DNA of 64,000 nt. It comes from Dendrophyllia cribrosa. Its lineage: Eukaryota; Cnidaria; Anthozoa; Scleractinia; Dendrophylliidae. Of the stretch, positions 36,906 through 48,740 are shown one piece after another. The DNA is taken from the NCBI GenBank assembly GCA_024195265.1, contig JAJLRJ010000010.1:14458754-14522753 (forward strand), read 5' to 3'. The first letter of the stretch is position 1; each line of letters begins with the position of its first letter. A program made the position numbers and the translations under genes. The notes beneath the pieces are model-generated. The model was not told where the DNA came from. It searched no databases and saw only the letters and a program-made list of their open reading frames with translations.

Positions 36906-38062
36906 TGCACTAAACGGCTATGTAACCAGAAAAAGTAGCGTTTTGAGGGTTTTCTGACCCTTTGAGGGTTTAGATTGTTATTTGGTTTAGTATTGAAATA
37001 TGCGAGAAAAGGATGATAAAAATATTATCTTTGTGAAAGTGGAACGTTTGAAAAATGCTTTGTTGTTGTTGTTGTTTTTGTTGGTTTTGTAGTAGAGGAT
37101 AATGTTTACAATTTATGTCAATGTTGTTTTTCAGTTGACGTAAATTCTTATACTCTAATGCTTATGTTGCAATATCGTGAAACTGAAAATCAATTTACGA
37201 AACGATTTACATTATTGCCGGATTTGGCGAGAGTTCCTATCGATAACGATTTCCTTTTCTTTCTTTTCGAGGAACTGATAAATGGACCTTGCATGCACGT
37301 GTGATTGCGAAAGACTGATTAAAGGTTTCAAATGGCGTAATAACCTTGTGTGACCGGAAAAACGACTGTAAAACAAATCATAACAAATGGATTAATTATC
37401 GTGCCTTAGGGGCACTTACAAGACCCATAAAGCCCGATTTCAGCTGGGTTTTTGTCTTCCGTGTAATATTTTTGCACAATATTGCTATGAGAATGCTGGG
37501 CCACCTAGTAATGTTTTATATTTTCATAAAATGTTTGTGCTGACAGAGTTCTGAAGTGTTAATTTCAGAAAGTTTGTTCATTCCCCGTTTTCAGTCCTCT
37601 GAAAGTTTGTATATTACGCGGCGGCCATGTTGGATGACAGAAACAGTAGAAATCATCCAACACGGCTGCAGTGTAAACCTATTCCATAAACAAGACAGAT
37701 TTGTATTCTGCAAGTTGAAGATTACAAAACGTGACTGCAATGTTTTGAAAAGCGCTATTTTGAACTTCAGTTTTTGAGGTAATTTATGATAATTGGCTAC
37801 CATTAGTGGTAGCATAGCGTATGAGTAGAAATTGTTTTGTTGAATTGCTAATTATCTTTTTGCTGTTTATTCACTCTGCATTTGGTTGGTTGTTTTAATC
37901 AGTTTGAAATAGTTGAAAATTGCAAAACAATTGGTCGGCAGGTTTTCGATTAAACTCAAATGGGTTAATACAATGGTCAGCTGTTCAATGGGACGGATCT
38001 GCTGTTAGGCTAGCATATCTATATGTATTATGTGACTGGTACAAGACTGAATAATAACCCAC
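36906..38062. other. Gene-free stretch, probable intron or intergenic
   Basis: It contains a GTTGTTGTT run (37063-37090) and a short foldback (catgttggatgac / atcatccaacacg near 37628-37672). No gene is supported. Confidence 0.4.
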
Positions 38063-38446
38063 CTTGAACAATCAAGTAAACATAGTCAAACTTTTTAGTG
38101 TCAAAGCCATCAATTGGAGCTATCTGGCAGCCGTAAAATCTCTGATCATTTTTCCCTATAGAGGTAAGCGTGAAGATAGACTGACCAGACTCAAATGAGT
38201 CTCCACTAAAACTTGCATTAACACGTCCAACATAATCTGCAGGAACTGGAACAGTCACTGGACTCCCTGTTTGTATATTTCTTGATACCAGTAGTCCATT
38301 TGTAATAAATTCAGCTGCAGAATCCCTCTTGATTCCCCAGGTAATGTCCTTAACACCACCAGAGTAGGACCAGGTGAATGCCACAGAAGCCCCTACTGAT
38401 CCTGTTACATTCTTCCCTTTATATTCAGAAGTGAACTGAATTTTAC
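38063..38446 (-). CDS. V-like immunoglobulin exon, paralogue
   Basis: The exon is 384 bp, phase 1-1, with acceptor tgttttag ending at 38447 and donor GTGGGT starting at 38062. The domain layout is the same as 11735-12112: SVAFTWSYSG, TWGIK, GRVNASFSG, IFTLTSIGKNDQRFYGC and VYLIVQG. The B-strand Cys is again replaced (Thr) while the F-strand Cys remains. It may belong to a tandem paralogue, or be an alternative first Ig domain of the same locus 26 kb away. Its own signal exon was not found. Confidence 0.7.
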
Positions 38447-38515
38447 CTAAAACAGAAACAGCGCATTTCTTTGAAAGCTCTGCAAACTTAACAGCAAGTT
38501 AATCGATCACCCAAG

Positions 38516-38809
38516 CCTGTATAGTATAAGGTTGCGTGGAGGTTGTGTGTATAGTATAAGGTTGCGTGGAGGAAATTTATCAGTATACATAACCCTAATA
38601 TATACATATATATATTTGAACTTGTCAAGTTATCGCTATTTCGTCATAGTTAACCGTTTGTTGTAAGTGCATTATTTGAATTCATATTGACCTAACCGTT
38701 ACCGTTATTGTCAAACTAGTGTACGCTCCTGAGGAAGGCCGCGACGACCGAAACGTAGAGCAAATACAGCTAAAGACCTTTATGAAGTTGGTTTCTTGAC
38801 CTTTACATT

Positions 38810-38846
<37 letters not shown>
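38516..38846. repeat. Short tandem repeats and TA microsatellite
   Basis: A 27-bp word (gtatagtataaggttgcgtg...) occurs twice at 38520-38573, with TA-rich runs near 38600-38615 and 38815-38846. Confidence 0.7.
38724..38766 (+). ncRNA. Hammerhead-ribozyme-like core motif (tentative)
   Basis: CTGAGGA, a short GC-rich stem-like segment and GAAAC occur in the order of the hammerhead core (CUGANGA ... GAAA). Such motifs are known from Penelope-like and other retroelements of animals. I cannot draw convincing stems I and III with a UH cleavage site, so this is only a candidate. Confidence 0.25.
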
Positions 38847-38849
<3 letters not shown>

Positions 38850-39859
38850 TGTACAATATTTAGCATTTCCACATGACATGTTTTCTTTGTTTGTCCAGGT
38901 GATTATATTGAATAAATCCTGCCAATTACCAACTATCTGAAAAACTGGGGATGGTTTTAATTGCAAAAAAAAAAAAAAGAAAAAGAACTGAAAGACATTT
39001 TAATATACCATTGTTATAAAGTACAAGGTGTCGTGTTACTACTTCCCCTCCTTTACGAAGGCAAACGTCTATAGTACGTACTATTCTCACTGCATATGTA
39101 ATTAGCGCGTCGCGGAAACATGCCACCGCCAATCCCGGGGGTTCTTAGAAAGTGGGACAGTGCATGATCCTAATTGCGCCCCTACTAAAAAATTAGATGG
39201 CGCAATAAGAAATCTCGCAGTTTGACGGAAATGCATTCTTCGCTTATTTGTTTGTCACCGCCACCAGCGTTGCAACTTTAATTTAATCCACCTTATCTGC
39301 TATGGCTGACCAGTTTTACCTTTTCTCCCGGACCGCGATCTGGCTGTTATATCGTTTATGGAAACAGCTGGGCTAAACTGCAGAATACCCTGCAACTTAT
39401 TTGCATCATATCGAATAACAATAGTACCTATTGTTTCATGCCTCTTTCTTTCAAGTGTTCTGACACATATACATAACATGAATCTAATTTGCGGGGTATT
39501 CTGCAGTTGCTCCAAAAGCTGCACCACCAGCCGATCCCGCTCCGTTGCAAGAGCACAAGGTGATTACTTTGCGTTGTTTATGTATTTCGTGTTAAAGTAC
39601 TTCGCTCCGCGTTGGTTTGTGCCCTCGGTCGCTGGGATGTTTCGTTTTGTTGCCCAGTTTAGTCTTGTTTGTCACATAAGCTGTCTGTACATTTGTATTT
39701 GGGTGGCCCGTCTTTTCCACGTAGGATATTTCCGTTTCATCCTATCGCAACCTTAGGTTACTTTGTACGGTTTCCTTAGTATAGTCACCGTGTTTTTTTA
39801 TAGCTGCTGTTTATGTTGTTGTTATTTGCTTTTCGTTACGTAATTTCTGCATTCTTTAA

Positions 39860-40930
39860 GTAACGTAAAGAGGAAGAGGAAAGGATTTTAAAGATGTAGT
39901 TATTGGGCTCGAAAAAAAAAGGAGGAGATGATTTTAAAGATGTAGCGAGTGGGGTCAAATAAAAGCTAAGGAGGAAAAGCTCATACAGATGTAGTGAAGG
40001 AGCTCAAGATAAATTATAAAATGAATGCAAAAAATTAAAAAAATTAAAAAAAAGAGGAGGAGAGGAATTAAGGATGTAGTGAGCGAGCTCAAAAAAAAAA
40101 GAAAAAGGAAAAAGAGGGAGGGAGGGAAGGAGGGAATTTTAAAGATGCAGCGAGTGAGCTAAAAAAAAAGAGATGGAGAAGAAGGTCATACAGATGAAGT
40201 GAAGGAGTTCAAGACAAATTTTAAATGAATGTAAAAAAAAACACAAAAGAAAGAGGAGGAGAGGATTTTAAAGATGCAGTGAGTGCGGCTCAAAATAACG
40301 GAGGACGAGGAGGGGGAGAGGGTCGTAAGATGAAGTGAAGTAGCTCAAGATAAACTTTTAATGAATGAAAAATAAATAAATAAATAAATAATAGAAAGAG
40401 CAGGAAGACGAGGAAAGGATTTTAAAGATGTAGTGAGTAAGATAAAAAAAGGAAAAGGAGGAGAGGATTTTAAAAACGTAGTGAGTGAGCTCAAAACAAA
40501 AAGTTGAAGGATGAGGAGGAGAGGGTCATAAAGAGGTAGTGAAGGAGCTTAAAATAAAATTAAAATGAATGAAAACAAAAAACAAAAAAAGAAGGAGGAG
40601 GAGAGGATTTTTAAGATGAGTGAATGAGCTCAAAACAAAAGTTGAAGGTTGAGGAGGAGAGGGTCATAAAGATGTGGTGAAGGAGCTCAAGATAAATTTA
40701 AAATGAATGAAAAGAAAAAAGAAAAAAAAGAAAGAGGAGGAGAAGATTTTAAAGATGTAGTGAATGAGCTCAAAACAAAAGTTGAAGGATGAGGAGGAGA
40801 GGGTCATAAAAATGTAGTGAAGGAGCTCAAGATAAATCTAAAACGAATGCAAAAAAGAAAGAAAAAGGAGAAGAGGATTTTAAAGATGTAGTGAATGAGC
40901 TCAATATAAATTAAAAGGAATGAATAAAAA
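39860..40930. repeat. GA-rich variable tandem repeat
   Basis: About eight loose units of roughly 75-200 bp. Each contains gaggagaggattttaaagatg, then tagtgagtgagctcaa and often aggagctcaagataaa. It lies between the left repeat and the gag-like region of the DIRS element, a strand-asymmetric purine block of about 1 kb. Confidence 0.8.
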
Positions 40931-41070
40931 AGGCATCTATGTGTTTACAAATGCGTCTTTGGTTTACCTTGGCTTTTCTAGCACACATGTACCTCTGCGG
41001 TTTGGCCAATTGATGTGAATCTTATGACCCAATGTTTTTTCCTGTTTCTTAGCCACTTTAACGTATTCAG

Positions 41071-41610
41071 GTGCTCGAGAGAAAGTTAAAGGCTTTAGAG
41101 GACGAGAGAGCACACAGGAGCACGGAAGAGGCTTTGATTACTCGTCGCGGACACATTAACCGCTCTATGAGTACATTCGATCGTTTTGAAGCTGTTGAAC
41201 TGTTGCAATCTTTGCTCCGAGTCGCACGCAACGAAGCGCGCGAGAAAGCGGATGTATACGCCGCAGCTCTGGACGAAGTCAGAACCAGGACGGACCAGCT
41301 GGATAAGGGGGGTTTACAGAAGATTCTCATCGGTCTCTTGGGCAATCAAGTTCGATAGAAGATTGCAAAAGAAGCTGAACCCATTCTGAAATCCTTCTCA
41401 AGGGCTTTGGCTACCCCGCCGCGTGGAAATCAGCATTGCGCTTGCCCAAGACCTGACGAGAGCTTTTGTTGTTTTAGCTGCAACCGCTTTGTCCACTTTG
41501 GGCGAGAGTGCTTTTCCGCCCAATGGCACTCGCAATATACTTACCGCGCTCCCCGTGGTGAGTTCAGAGGCGGAAAGAATGGGCCTCCCGTTTGGTGTTA
41601 GCTTTGCGGT
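41071..41610 (+). pseudogene. DIRS-type Gag-like fragment with zinc knuckle
   Basis: A 95-codon helical frame (RSMSTFDRFEAVELLQSLL...) is followed, in another frame, by CFSCNRFVHFGREC, a perfect CX2CX4HX4C zinc knuckle. This is the expected N-terminal part of a Gag of the DIRS order. A frameshift separates the pieces (near 41358-41405). Confidence 0.55.
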
Positions 41611-42015
41611 GGTTACTTTTGTTGGATATCTTCCCTGTGTTGCGTTGTTTCCTGGCGTTCCCTTACATTTGAATTTAGTTACACTGATGTTGTTAATGTG
41701 GCTAGGTTCAGTTAAGCATTTCTTCAATAAAGTTCTTGGATTCTCAAAGTGTCCTCCTTTGTACTGTTTTTTAAGTATTCGGTTCGTCTATTATCGCCAT
41801 TGGTCTAACTTATTTCCGTATACATGTTAGTATCCCGGCGGGGGGAGTCCTTTACGGTCTGTCCTCGTTGACTTCGGGGGGTCCTTCTCAGTGCCTCAAG
41901 GTCCTGGATCGGAGCCTGGGGTCAATTAAAAGTTCCCTTTTAATTGTCTCATTGTCTCTTATCCCACTCGTTCTGCCTTGTCTCTTAGGAAACACCTTTT
42001 ACATTTAGAAGAAAA

Positions 42016-43640
42016 TTGGATGCTTCGATTAGTGTCTGCAAGGCAGGCGATCCGTCTTGGTGTAAGAGAATCCAGCCCTTTGTTGGTCCCTCGGCCTCCC
42101 CTTCCATGGTGGCGAAGAATCCAACTCTTGTAGTTTTGCGTGACCTTCGATTTCGAAACCCGGATGATTTCCGAGCGGGCTACCTGCGCGCGTATCCAAC
42201 AGTTTGGGCGAATTTGTTGAGCGGTGTGACCATAAAAGTGAGACCCCATTGCTGTGATCAATAATGTGGTAAAAGTTGAGCATTTTTTTTACCCATTTCA
42301 AGGGAGACTTCCAGGAACAAGTGTTGATTTGGATCGTCCCCCTTCAATCCTGCTCGAAAATTCTAGGTCATGCGCCAACTTTTCGGAGTTCATTTCTGAC
42401 ACCGTTCTGGAGTGGGTGTCGGCCGGAAAATTGTCGGTGTGGGGCGAGGTCGGTCAGTCAAGGATCTCCCCCCATTTGGTCCTTTCCCTTACCGTCCAGC
42501 CTTCCAAATCCCGCTTATGTCACGACGAACGTTACCTCAACTTATTGATTAGATACCTTCCTTTCAAACTGGATCATTTGTCGGTCTTGCCAATATATGT
42601 TCTGCCCGGGCATTACCAGACTTCGGTCAACAAGAAAAGCACTTATCAGCACGTTTGCCTTCACCCTTTTTCGGACAAGGTGTCTGATTTACCCTTTGTA
42701 CGTTATCTTTTGGCTGGAAACCTAGTGTTTATCTTTACCACAATTTGGGCCTCGAAGTTTCTGGAGAGGCACGCTTGTTCGGTGTTCCTCTTTCCCAGTA
42801 CATCGATGACCGCCATGTTAGTCAGGTTTTGAGCAGCCCTTGGTTCGAAATGCTAAGGCGGCGGCATACATTCTTTGTTATTTGGTGCTAGAGGCCAGTT
42901 ATTTTATCAACCCGAGCAAGTCTCAATTTACTCCATCCACGCTCGTAACATTCCTTGGGTTTATCTACGATTCTGTTCGGCAAGTCTTTTCGTTACCAGA
43001 GGGGAAGAAAATCAAGTTCAAAGCGTTAAGGGAGGACATTCCAGCATCCAAGACAGTAACCCTAAAGACAATTCAACGTTTCGCCGGGAAGGCTGTTTCC
43101 TCAGTCTCGCTAGAGCCGGTTGTAAACTGTACCTCCGCGAAATTTCAAAGCCATTGCCGAACTAGCACGTACGTCGCGAGCGGCTACCAAGGTCACTGGC
43201 CCTCCCCGGTCTGCGGTTGGATATTAGCGATTTTTGGATGACTGAACATAATGCTAGCCTTGGAAATCAGAAAAAAAACATGTTGCCGTCACTTTATATT
43301 GCGATGCCTCTAAACGACCTTGGGGTGGTGTGTTATTAACGAATAGCGGCAATAAGATAGAGGCTCTAGATTATTGGCGAGACGAATGAGGTAGCATCAA
43401 TTACCTGAAGGTCAAGGCATTGTTATGTGCATTAGACGCCTTCAAGGGTAGGATCCGGAATTCCCGTGTGATGTACATACAGACAGCATGTCTCTACTGG
43501 GAAAGCGAGGGTGGGGAAAACTCTAGCATCAATGATGTGATTAAGGCAATTCTTCGATATGTAGTCAAGAGTTCAACTTTTCGATTGACATGTAGGACGT
43601 CCCTTCAGCTGAGAATGCAGCCGACACTCCATCGCGGCAG
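42016..43640 (+). pseudogene. DIRS-type reverse transcriptase-RNase H fragments
   Basis: RT blocks are recognisable: LTVQPSKSRLCHDERYLNL, YVLPGHYQTSV, QYIDDRHV (catalytic YxDD, about 42797-42820), INPSKSQFTPSTLVTFLGF, and TVTLKTIQRFAGKAVS. They are followed by an RNase H start (LYCDASKRPWGGVL, near 43293) and the GGENSSINDVIKAIL step. The blocks lie in different frames with internal stops, so the polymerase is inactive. The family assignment rests on the DIRS-specific block order. Confidence 0.7.
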
Positions 43641-43689
43641 TATTCAGACCTTGATTGCACCCTTACTGATGAGCCGTAGTTCCGAGTAC

Positions 43690-44130
43690 GAAGAATGTTT
43701 GGACCACACACATTCGATCTCATCTCGCACGACAACAATTGCCGCAGCGATCGGCTTGGCAATCGTCTGTCGTATTTCTCTCCATGCTACGCCGTTGAAT
43801 CAGCAGGCATCAACATGTTCGCCCAGCAGTTGCCTTTAGAGGAAAATCTCTGTTGGAAAGCTTGTAAATACCTCCGCCGTTTAGTGGCCGGGTCTGTTGA
43901 CTCTCTCATCGGGAAGCTGCGCGCTTTTTATAATAAGATAGGCCGTGTTAATAACGCAAACGCCGTCTTGCACTCGCGGGTACAAGAATACTTGAAGTTC
44001 ACCAGGGAAAAGCAGGCAAATTACGCCAAAGCAGGCGGTCCCCCCATTCTTTTCGAAGTTAAAGAGCCTCATTGTCCACTTTAAGAAGGAAATAGCAGCA
44101 AGCGCGTCGCTCTCTCTCGTTAATAAGTAC
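43690..44130 (+). pseudogene. DIRS-type region after RNase H and tyrosine-recombinase N-terminus
   Basis: FGPHTFDLISHDNNCRSDRL and GINMFAQQLPLEEN are the segment that follows RNase H in DIRS polyproteins. VDSLIGKLRAFYNKIGR begins the helical N-terminal domain of the tyrosine recombinase. The catalytic R-H-R-Y part cannot be found before the right repeat, so the recombinase is truncated. Confidence 0.6.
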
Positions 44131-44458
44131 ATCCTGGTTAGAGACACTACCTTTTTTGTTTGTAGATATTTTCACTTGGGACAGGGCGTCGGATTTGTGG
44201 CGGCTCTCCTGCAGTCAGGTTTTCATACATAAGGATAGGGATGGCTTTTTCATAAACTATCCTTCACGAAGACAATACGCATCAGGGGTTCCCTTGTCTA
44301 GGGCTATTTTTCCGAACCTCCGATCGCAGGAGGTGCGTAGGGGAGCGGCCATTTCTTACTATTCTCACTGCATATATAATTATCGTGCCGTGGATACACG
44401 CTACATTCTGCTATAAAATTAGACGGCGCAATGCGAAATCTCGCAGCTGACGGAATGC

Positions 44459-46137
44459 CTGAAGGTACGCTTTTCGCCCCACCATCCTCCCCTGGTGGCG
44501 GCCTCCCAACCTCACTACATATCTTTTGCCAAGGCAGTCGCGGATTCCTCCCATAACTGTGACGCGATATTAGGTATGCATTGAAGATAATTTACTGTTG
44601 CCCATATTCCCGTTGAGCCTGCACTGAGAACCGGAAACCATTACGCATCTTCATATTCAAGTGCTTTGAACAACTAAACGCAAGCTAAATAAGGAAGTTT
44701 TTCAAGTGCATGTACGTGTCGTTTCCTAATTTGTCTGAATTGCCCTTAAATCTACATTAGTCACCAGGCCAGGTCGTGGTTAGAGCTTGTTGCCGGACAT
44801 GCGTGGCTCGCTTCCACCGAAACTAGAGTGTTGTTGGTTAGTTGGGTGTTGCTAGACGGTAAGAACCCATTGTTAGATATAACCACATTTTCACATCTTT
44901 GATATCTGGGCCAAAGGGCCAAAGGCCGCTGGCCCGATTCATAAATACGGCGTTTTCCTGACGCGTTGTCTTTCAAGGTTTAATAGTCATTTATGTAGGG
45001 TGGATGGACAAATTCGTGCATAGTGAAACGAAGTAAAACAATATCTGAGTGTGTTAATGAAGTTACCTGTTATGTGTGTATAACAATGTTTTTTTCTTGA
45101 TATGCTCATAATTGTGTAAAAACTTTTCCATGGCATTGTGTTTGGGCCGTTCACAGGCTTACCATCCTCTATTTTTGTGGTATGCTGTGCATCTGTAATG
45201 GCCGTATTGGTCATTATAAAAGTAACCAAGGTAGTATCATAGCACTGGATGGGGGTACACGATCCCCGTTTTCCTCATCTGCTGGTTTTAAGGGGTTTGC
45301 GTGTCCGGCTGTGGTGGAACTAGATTAGTCTTAATGTTATTATTGGACTTAGCAAGCTAAAGCAACCTACTATCAGCTTTATGTCATGTTGTGTAAAAGA
45401 GGTAAAATACTCTGCTTGAAAGCATGATGATGATGATGTTTTTTGGTCAAAAGCCATTTTACAATACCTTTACTTATTCACAAAGTAATACTAAAACACC
45501 AAGAGAGTGAAATCAACCGATTCTTGAAACAGACAGATTATGTTCTGTTCTAGCCCATTTGGAGACGAAAATGTGGTAACTTGAAAAAGATTAGGCTAAT
45601 TTTTTTCGTTGTAATTGATTGAGACCCAGTCCGTCTATGACCAGAGACACCAATCGACAGTTCTGATATATTTTGTGACAATTTATCACACCATTGGAGC
45701 TTTATTTCTCGGTTTCTGATCATACAATAACATTTTTTGCCTTTTAAAATGACACCAAATCTCCGTGATACTTCCCCTTTAAGTTTTCCTGAGCTTTTAA
45801 TATCTCCAATGGGCAGCAAGCTAACCACGTAACTTTAATACTATAAGTAGGAGGTACCTTTATGCTTACGAAAAATATAACGAAATTTTTGGGCAAGTAA
45901 AAAGTTTTTTAAGCTTGTTTAGTATGAAGGAATTCTATGCACCTAGCTCAACGCTTTATACGTATTTCTAGCGATTTGATCGCAATTCGGTAATTTCAAA
46001 AAGTGGTTTAATTTTAGTTAAATAACAAGTTAAGGATAGAAAATGTTCAGCAAAGCATCATTCTGTATATAACAAACCTAGAATAAGCGGCAAAAGTGTT
46101 TTGAAGCTCATTGAATGACGTTTGTAACAAGTAGGTT
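44459..46137. other. Gene-free stretch
   Basis: AT-rich, with a short ATG/GAT run (45425-45440). A 92-codon minus-strand frame (45550-45828) has no recognisable domain. No features are supported. Confidence 0.4.
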
Positions 46138-46500
46138 TTCTGGCTATGGTAGATTAAAATTTCTGATTGTAAAAACAACTATTAATCAGGACGATTTCTG
46201 TGTCCTTAACATTTATGCTCCTAATGACAAAAATCAGCACATCGTTTTTTTTTTGTGTGTGTAAGATGGTAGATCTCATTCGTCGAAGTCCTACTAGTAA
46301 CATCTTTGTAGGTTGGGACTTCAACTGCTCATTGTCTGCCTCAGATAAATTTGTTGGCAAAGATTTAACTAAGCGGGCTGAGAGCTTTGTATCAACTTTG
46401 ATCTAGTTGACGTCTGGTGAGAGCAGCATCCAAATTAAACGTGCTTTACCTGGAGTAGCATAGAATAACCAAATTTTGGGGGTGTCATGATTAAAAATGA
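46138..46500 (+). pseudogene. LINE apurinic endonuclease fragment
   Basis: The frame reads FCVLNIYAPNDKNQH and, after a frameshift in a T/TG run (about 46245-46260), NIFVGWDFNCSLSASDK. These are the NIYAPN and GDFN steps of the LINE APE-type endonuclease. A further step (DVW...HPN) follows near 46410. Stops are present. It is a 5' piece of a LINE unrelated in position to the other two. Confidence 0.65.
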
Positions 46501-46667
46501 CCAAACATATGCCCTTCACTTACGGTATTGGGAAAGGAACAAATCAAAGCAACCGACTCCAATAACACATTGTGCTACAAGACTGATCAAACATAAGATT
46601 TAGTAATTTTTATTCCCGGGCTGCTATTCGTGTTGTCTTACCACTCGACTTAATAAAGCTAATTATT

Positions 46668-47911
46668 GGGACTGTGCAATAATTATCAGGAGGGGGGGCT
46701 GAAAAACTAGAGGGGGGGGGGGGGCATTACATAAAATTGCTGCCAAGATAGGGGGGGCTCAAAGTAAAATCACTCATTTGACAGAGGGGGGCCTTAAGTT
46801 TTATTCGAAATGTCTCGTTCAGTGGAGAAAGGCATCTGCTGATGAACGTGAAAAGATGTGCGGAAATGCTATGTGCTTGAAGCTTCAGAAGCTAAAGGAC
46901 GATCATGTACGACAAGGGCACTACTTCTTAGAATACCTGAAGTTTGCTTGTGAGCCCACATGTAAATCGTGTGAAAAGGAAGGGTGGACAGCTGGTGTCC
47001 CTGCAAATTGGTTCCCTGTTCCTGATCTTAGTGACACAGCAGCCTTACCACGCGGGTATATTCCATCCAATGTGACCAGTCTGAGTGAAGAAATCGATCG
47101 ACAACTTCCAAGTGTGCAAGTCAAGAAGTTAGTCGATTCTGGTATGTTAACCTCTTCCAACGCCAACGAAATGCAGGAGGTGTGTGAGAAGTGGATGGTT
47201 GATGAAATCACTCTCAAAAGTTTTGTTCAACACCGTGAGTTTATTGCATTGAAAGCTCAAAAAAGGGAAGCTGGACGCAATACCCTTCCAGACATTAACT
47301 GGAAAGACGAAAATGAAGTCAAATCCCTCACAGCAAGACAAATTAAGATCTACCTTAAGCAGAACAATCTTCATGTATCTGGAAGTAAAGCCGTGCTGGT
47401 AGCACGTGCTCTTGATTTCTCGCAAACTGGAACACGAAACAACGAAAGAAATAGTGCCAATGACAGTGACAAAGAACTCCTATCCAGTGATTCCGAATAC
47501 GACTCCGATTCTCACACAAGCACTTCCGAAAACAACTCTGATTTGGATTCAGATGACTCTGAAACGGATGGCTTTGTTGAACATTCATATGAGGTATTAT
47601 TTGTTCCAGACGACGACATCCAACAAGTAAGCGTACGCTTACAGTAGCATGACAATATAAAAGGTATTTACTTAAAGGCATCTATGGTCATGGTGGCGGT
47701 GAGGGGTGGGTGTGTGTGTATGTGTGTGTGTGGGTGGGTGGGTGGTGGGGGGGGGTGCGACGTTATTTTTAACATAACAGAGGGGGGTTAGAACTTTTTG
47801 TTTTGTTTTGGAGGGGGGGTACTGTCTAAGTTTTTGCTAGATAACTCTAGTTTTTCAGCCCCCCACCCCCCCCCCCCCCCCCCCCCTTCCTGGCAATTAT
47901 TGCACAGTCCC
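46668..47911 (+). mobile_element. TIR element carrying a SAP-domain gene
   Basis: The ends are GGGACTGTGCAATAATTATC and its inverse ending AATTATTGCACAGTCCC. Just inside come AGGAGGGGG / CCCCCCTTCC blocks and CTGAAAAACTAGAG / CTCTAGTTTTTCAG, so the TIRs span about 45 bp plus homopolymers. No exact target duplication is left (flanks taattatt and taatatgc share only TAAT). It carries one long open frame. Confidence 0.7.
46859..47647 (+). CDS. SAP-domain protein within a transposon
   Basis: The frame is open from 46703, but the first ATG in frame is at 46859, giving about 262 residues; an upstream exon or non-ATG entry is possible. It contains a CX2C pair (CEPTCKSC), a conserved-looking segment around EIDRQLPSVQVKKLVDSGML, and a SAP-type DNA-binding helix-extended-helix (SLTARQIKIYLKQNNLHVSG). 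It ends with an acidic serine-rich tail (SDSEYDSDSHTSTSENNSD). SAP domains bind AT-rich DNA in chromatin proteins. The frame has no stop over 262 codons inside a TIR element, so it is either a transposon-encoded DNA-binding protein or a captured host gene. No DDE or other transposase catalytic core is seen. Confidence 0.6.
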   Translation, partial: CGNAMCLKLQKLKDDHVRQGHYFLEYLKFACEPTCKSCEKEGWTAGVPANWFPVPDLSDTAALPRGYIPSNVTSLSEEIDRQLPSVQVKKLVDSGMLTSSNANEMQEVCEKWMVDEITLKSFVQHREFIALKAQKREAGRNTLPDINWKDENEVKSLTARQIKIYLKQNNLHVSGSKAVLVARALDFSQTGTRNNERNSANDSDKELLSSDSEYDSDSHTSTSENNSDLDSDDSETDGFVEHSYEVLFVPDDDIQQVSVRLQ

Positions 47912-48740
47912 TAATATGCATCAATTTGTGCCAAATGGATGTTTTTCGGGGAGGACGAGTCAGTGAATATATACAAGAAAATAATGAAGTCTTGGCAACT
48001 TTAAATTGCTGTACGGGATTTGCATGGTTGTCATTTTCTGTACACATCTTCCAAATCCTAGAGTATTGCGCAAAAAGGACTTTTGCGCATTCGGGTTGTT
48101 TTTGCATGTTTTTGATCCCCTACGAAGCCATTATTTGAGGGTGTAGATGTGGTTAACTGATAGCCGATAATCGGCCAAAATTTAATCTGTCGGCTGAGAA
48201 ATGGCCGAAAATTGAACTGATAGCTAGAGAAATTTATAATAACTGTTAGCTGAGATTGATAAATTTCCACCTCAATATCTTGTGGATATCACTTTAAAAT
48301 AGGCCAGTTTTAGCATAGTTAACTATTCTCAGTGCTGACAAAGGACTTACATTACAGACTACATGTACATTGGCCCAGAATTAAACAAATTATATTTCAC
48401 CATAAAATGTAACCAAGTTGTAACGAATCTCAGAAAATAATCCAATAACGAAATCCCCCCCCCCCCCCCCCCCCCCCCCCCTCCAAAAAAAAAACCCATC
48501 CAATTTCCATTGACTCTGCGCTAAAATTGCGAAATTTTCCGTTTTTCCCGAACTGGATTTCGTCAAGCGGTAAAGTTTCATTTTGTAACACCCACTGCCA
48601 TATTTTCTAGCCTGTTCGTTGATTCCTAAAAAAATGGTGAGATATTTCTTCATGTCTGTTAACTATCTGTGCTTTTCGCAGGTCGCCGAGATTAGGCTAC
48701 GATGCCGTTCAAAAGCGCCTTCTTCGCTGTGACGAAAGGA
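47912..48740. other. Gene-free stretch left of the viral element
   Basis: It contains a C-run (48456-48481) followed by an A-run and no supported gene. I see no clear polymerase or capsid remnants here, so the viral element starts to the right of this stretch. Confidence 0.4.

Larger units (their letters stand above)
39079..44458 (+). mobile_element. Decayed DIRS/Ngaro-type retrotransposon
   Basis: A plus-strand element bounded by direct repeats (39079-39233 and 44357-44458; shared tactattctcactgcatat and gcgaaatctcgcag-type words, the left with extra bases). In order it holds a GA-rich tandem repeat, a Gag-like piece with zinc knuckle, a DIRS-type RT-RNase H with YIDD motif, and a tyrosine-recombinase N-terminal region. 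Repeats in direct rather than inverted orientation fit PAT/Ngaro-type members of the order. Many stops and frameshifts show that it is dead. Confidence 0.7.

Noticed and set aside
39358..39756. 132-codon hydrophobic open frame in the DIRS element
   Set aside because: Phe/Cys-rich with no domain, located in the leader region before the gag-like part.
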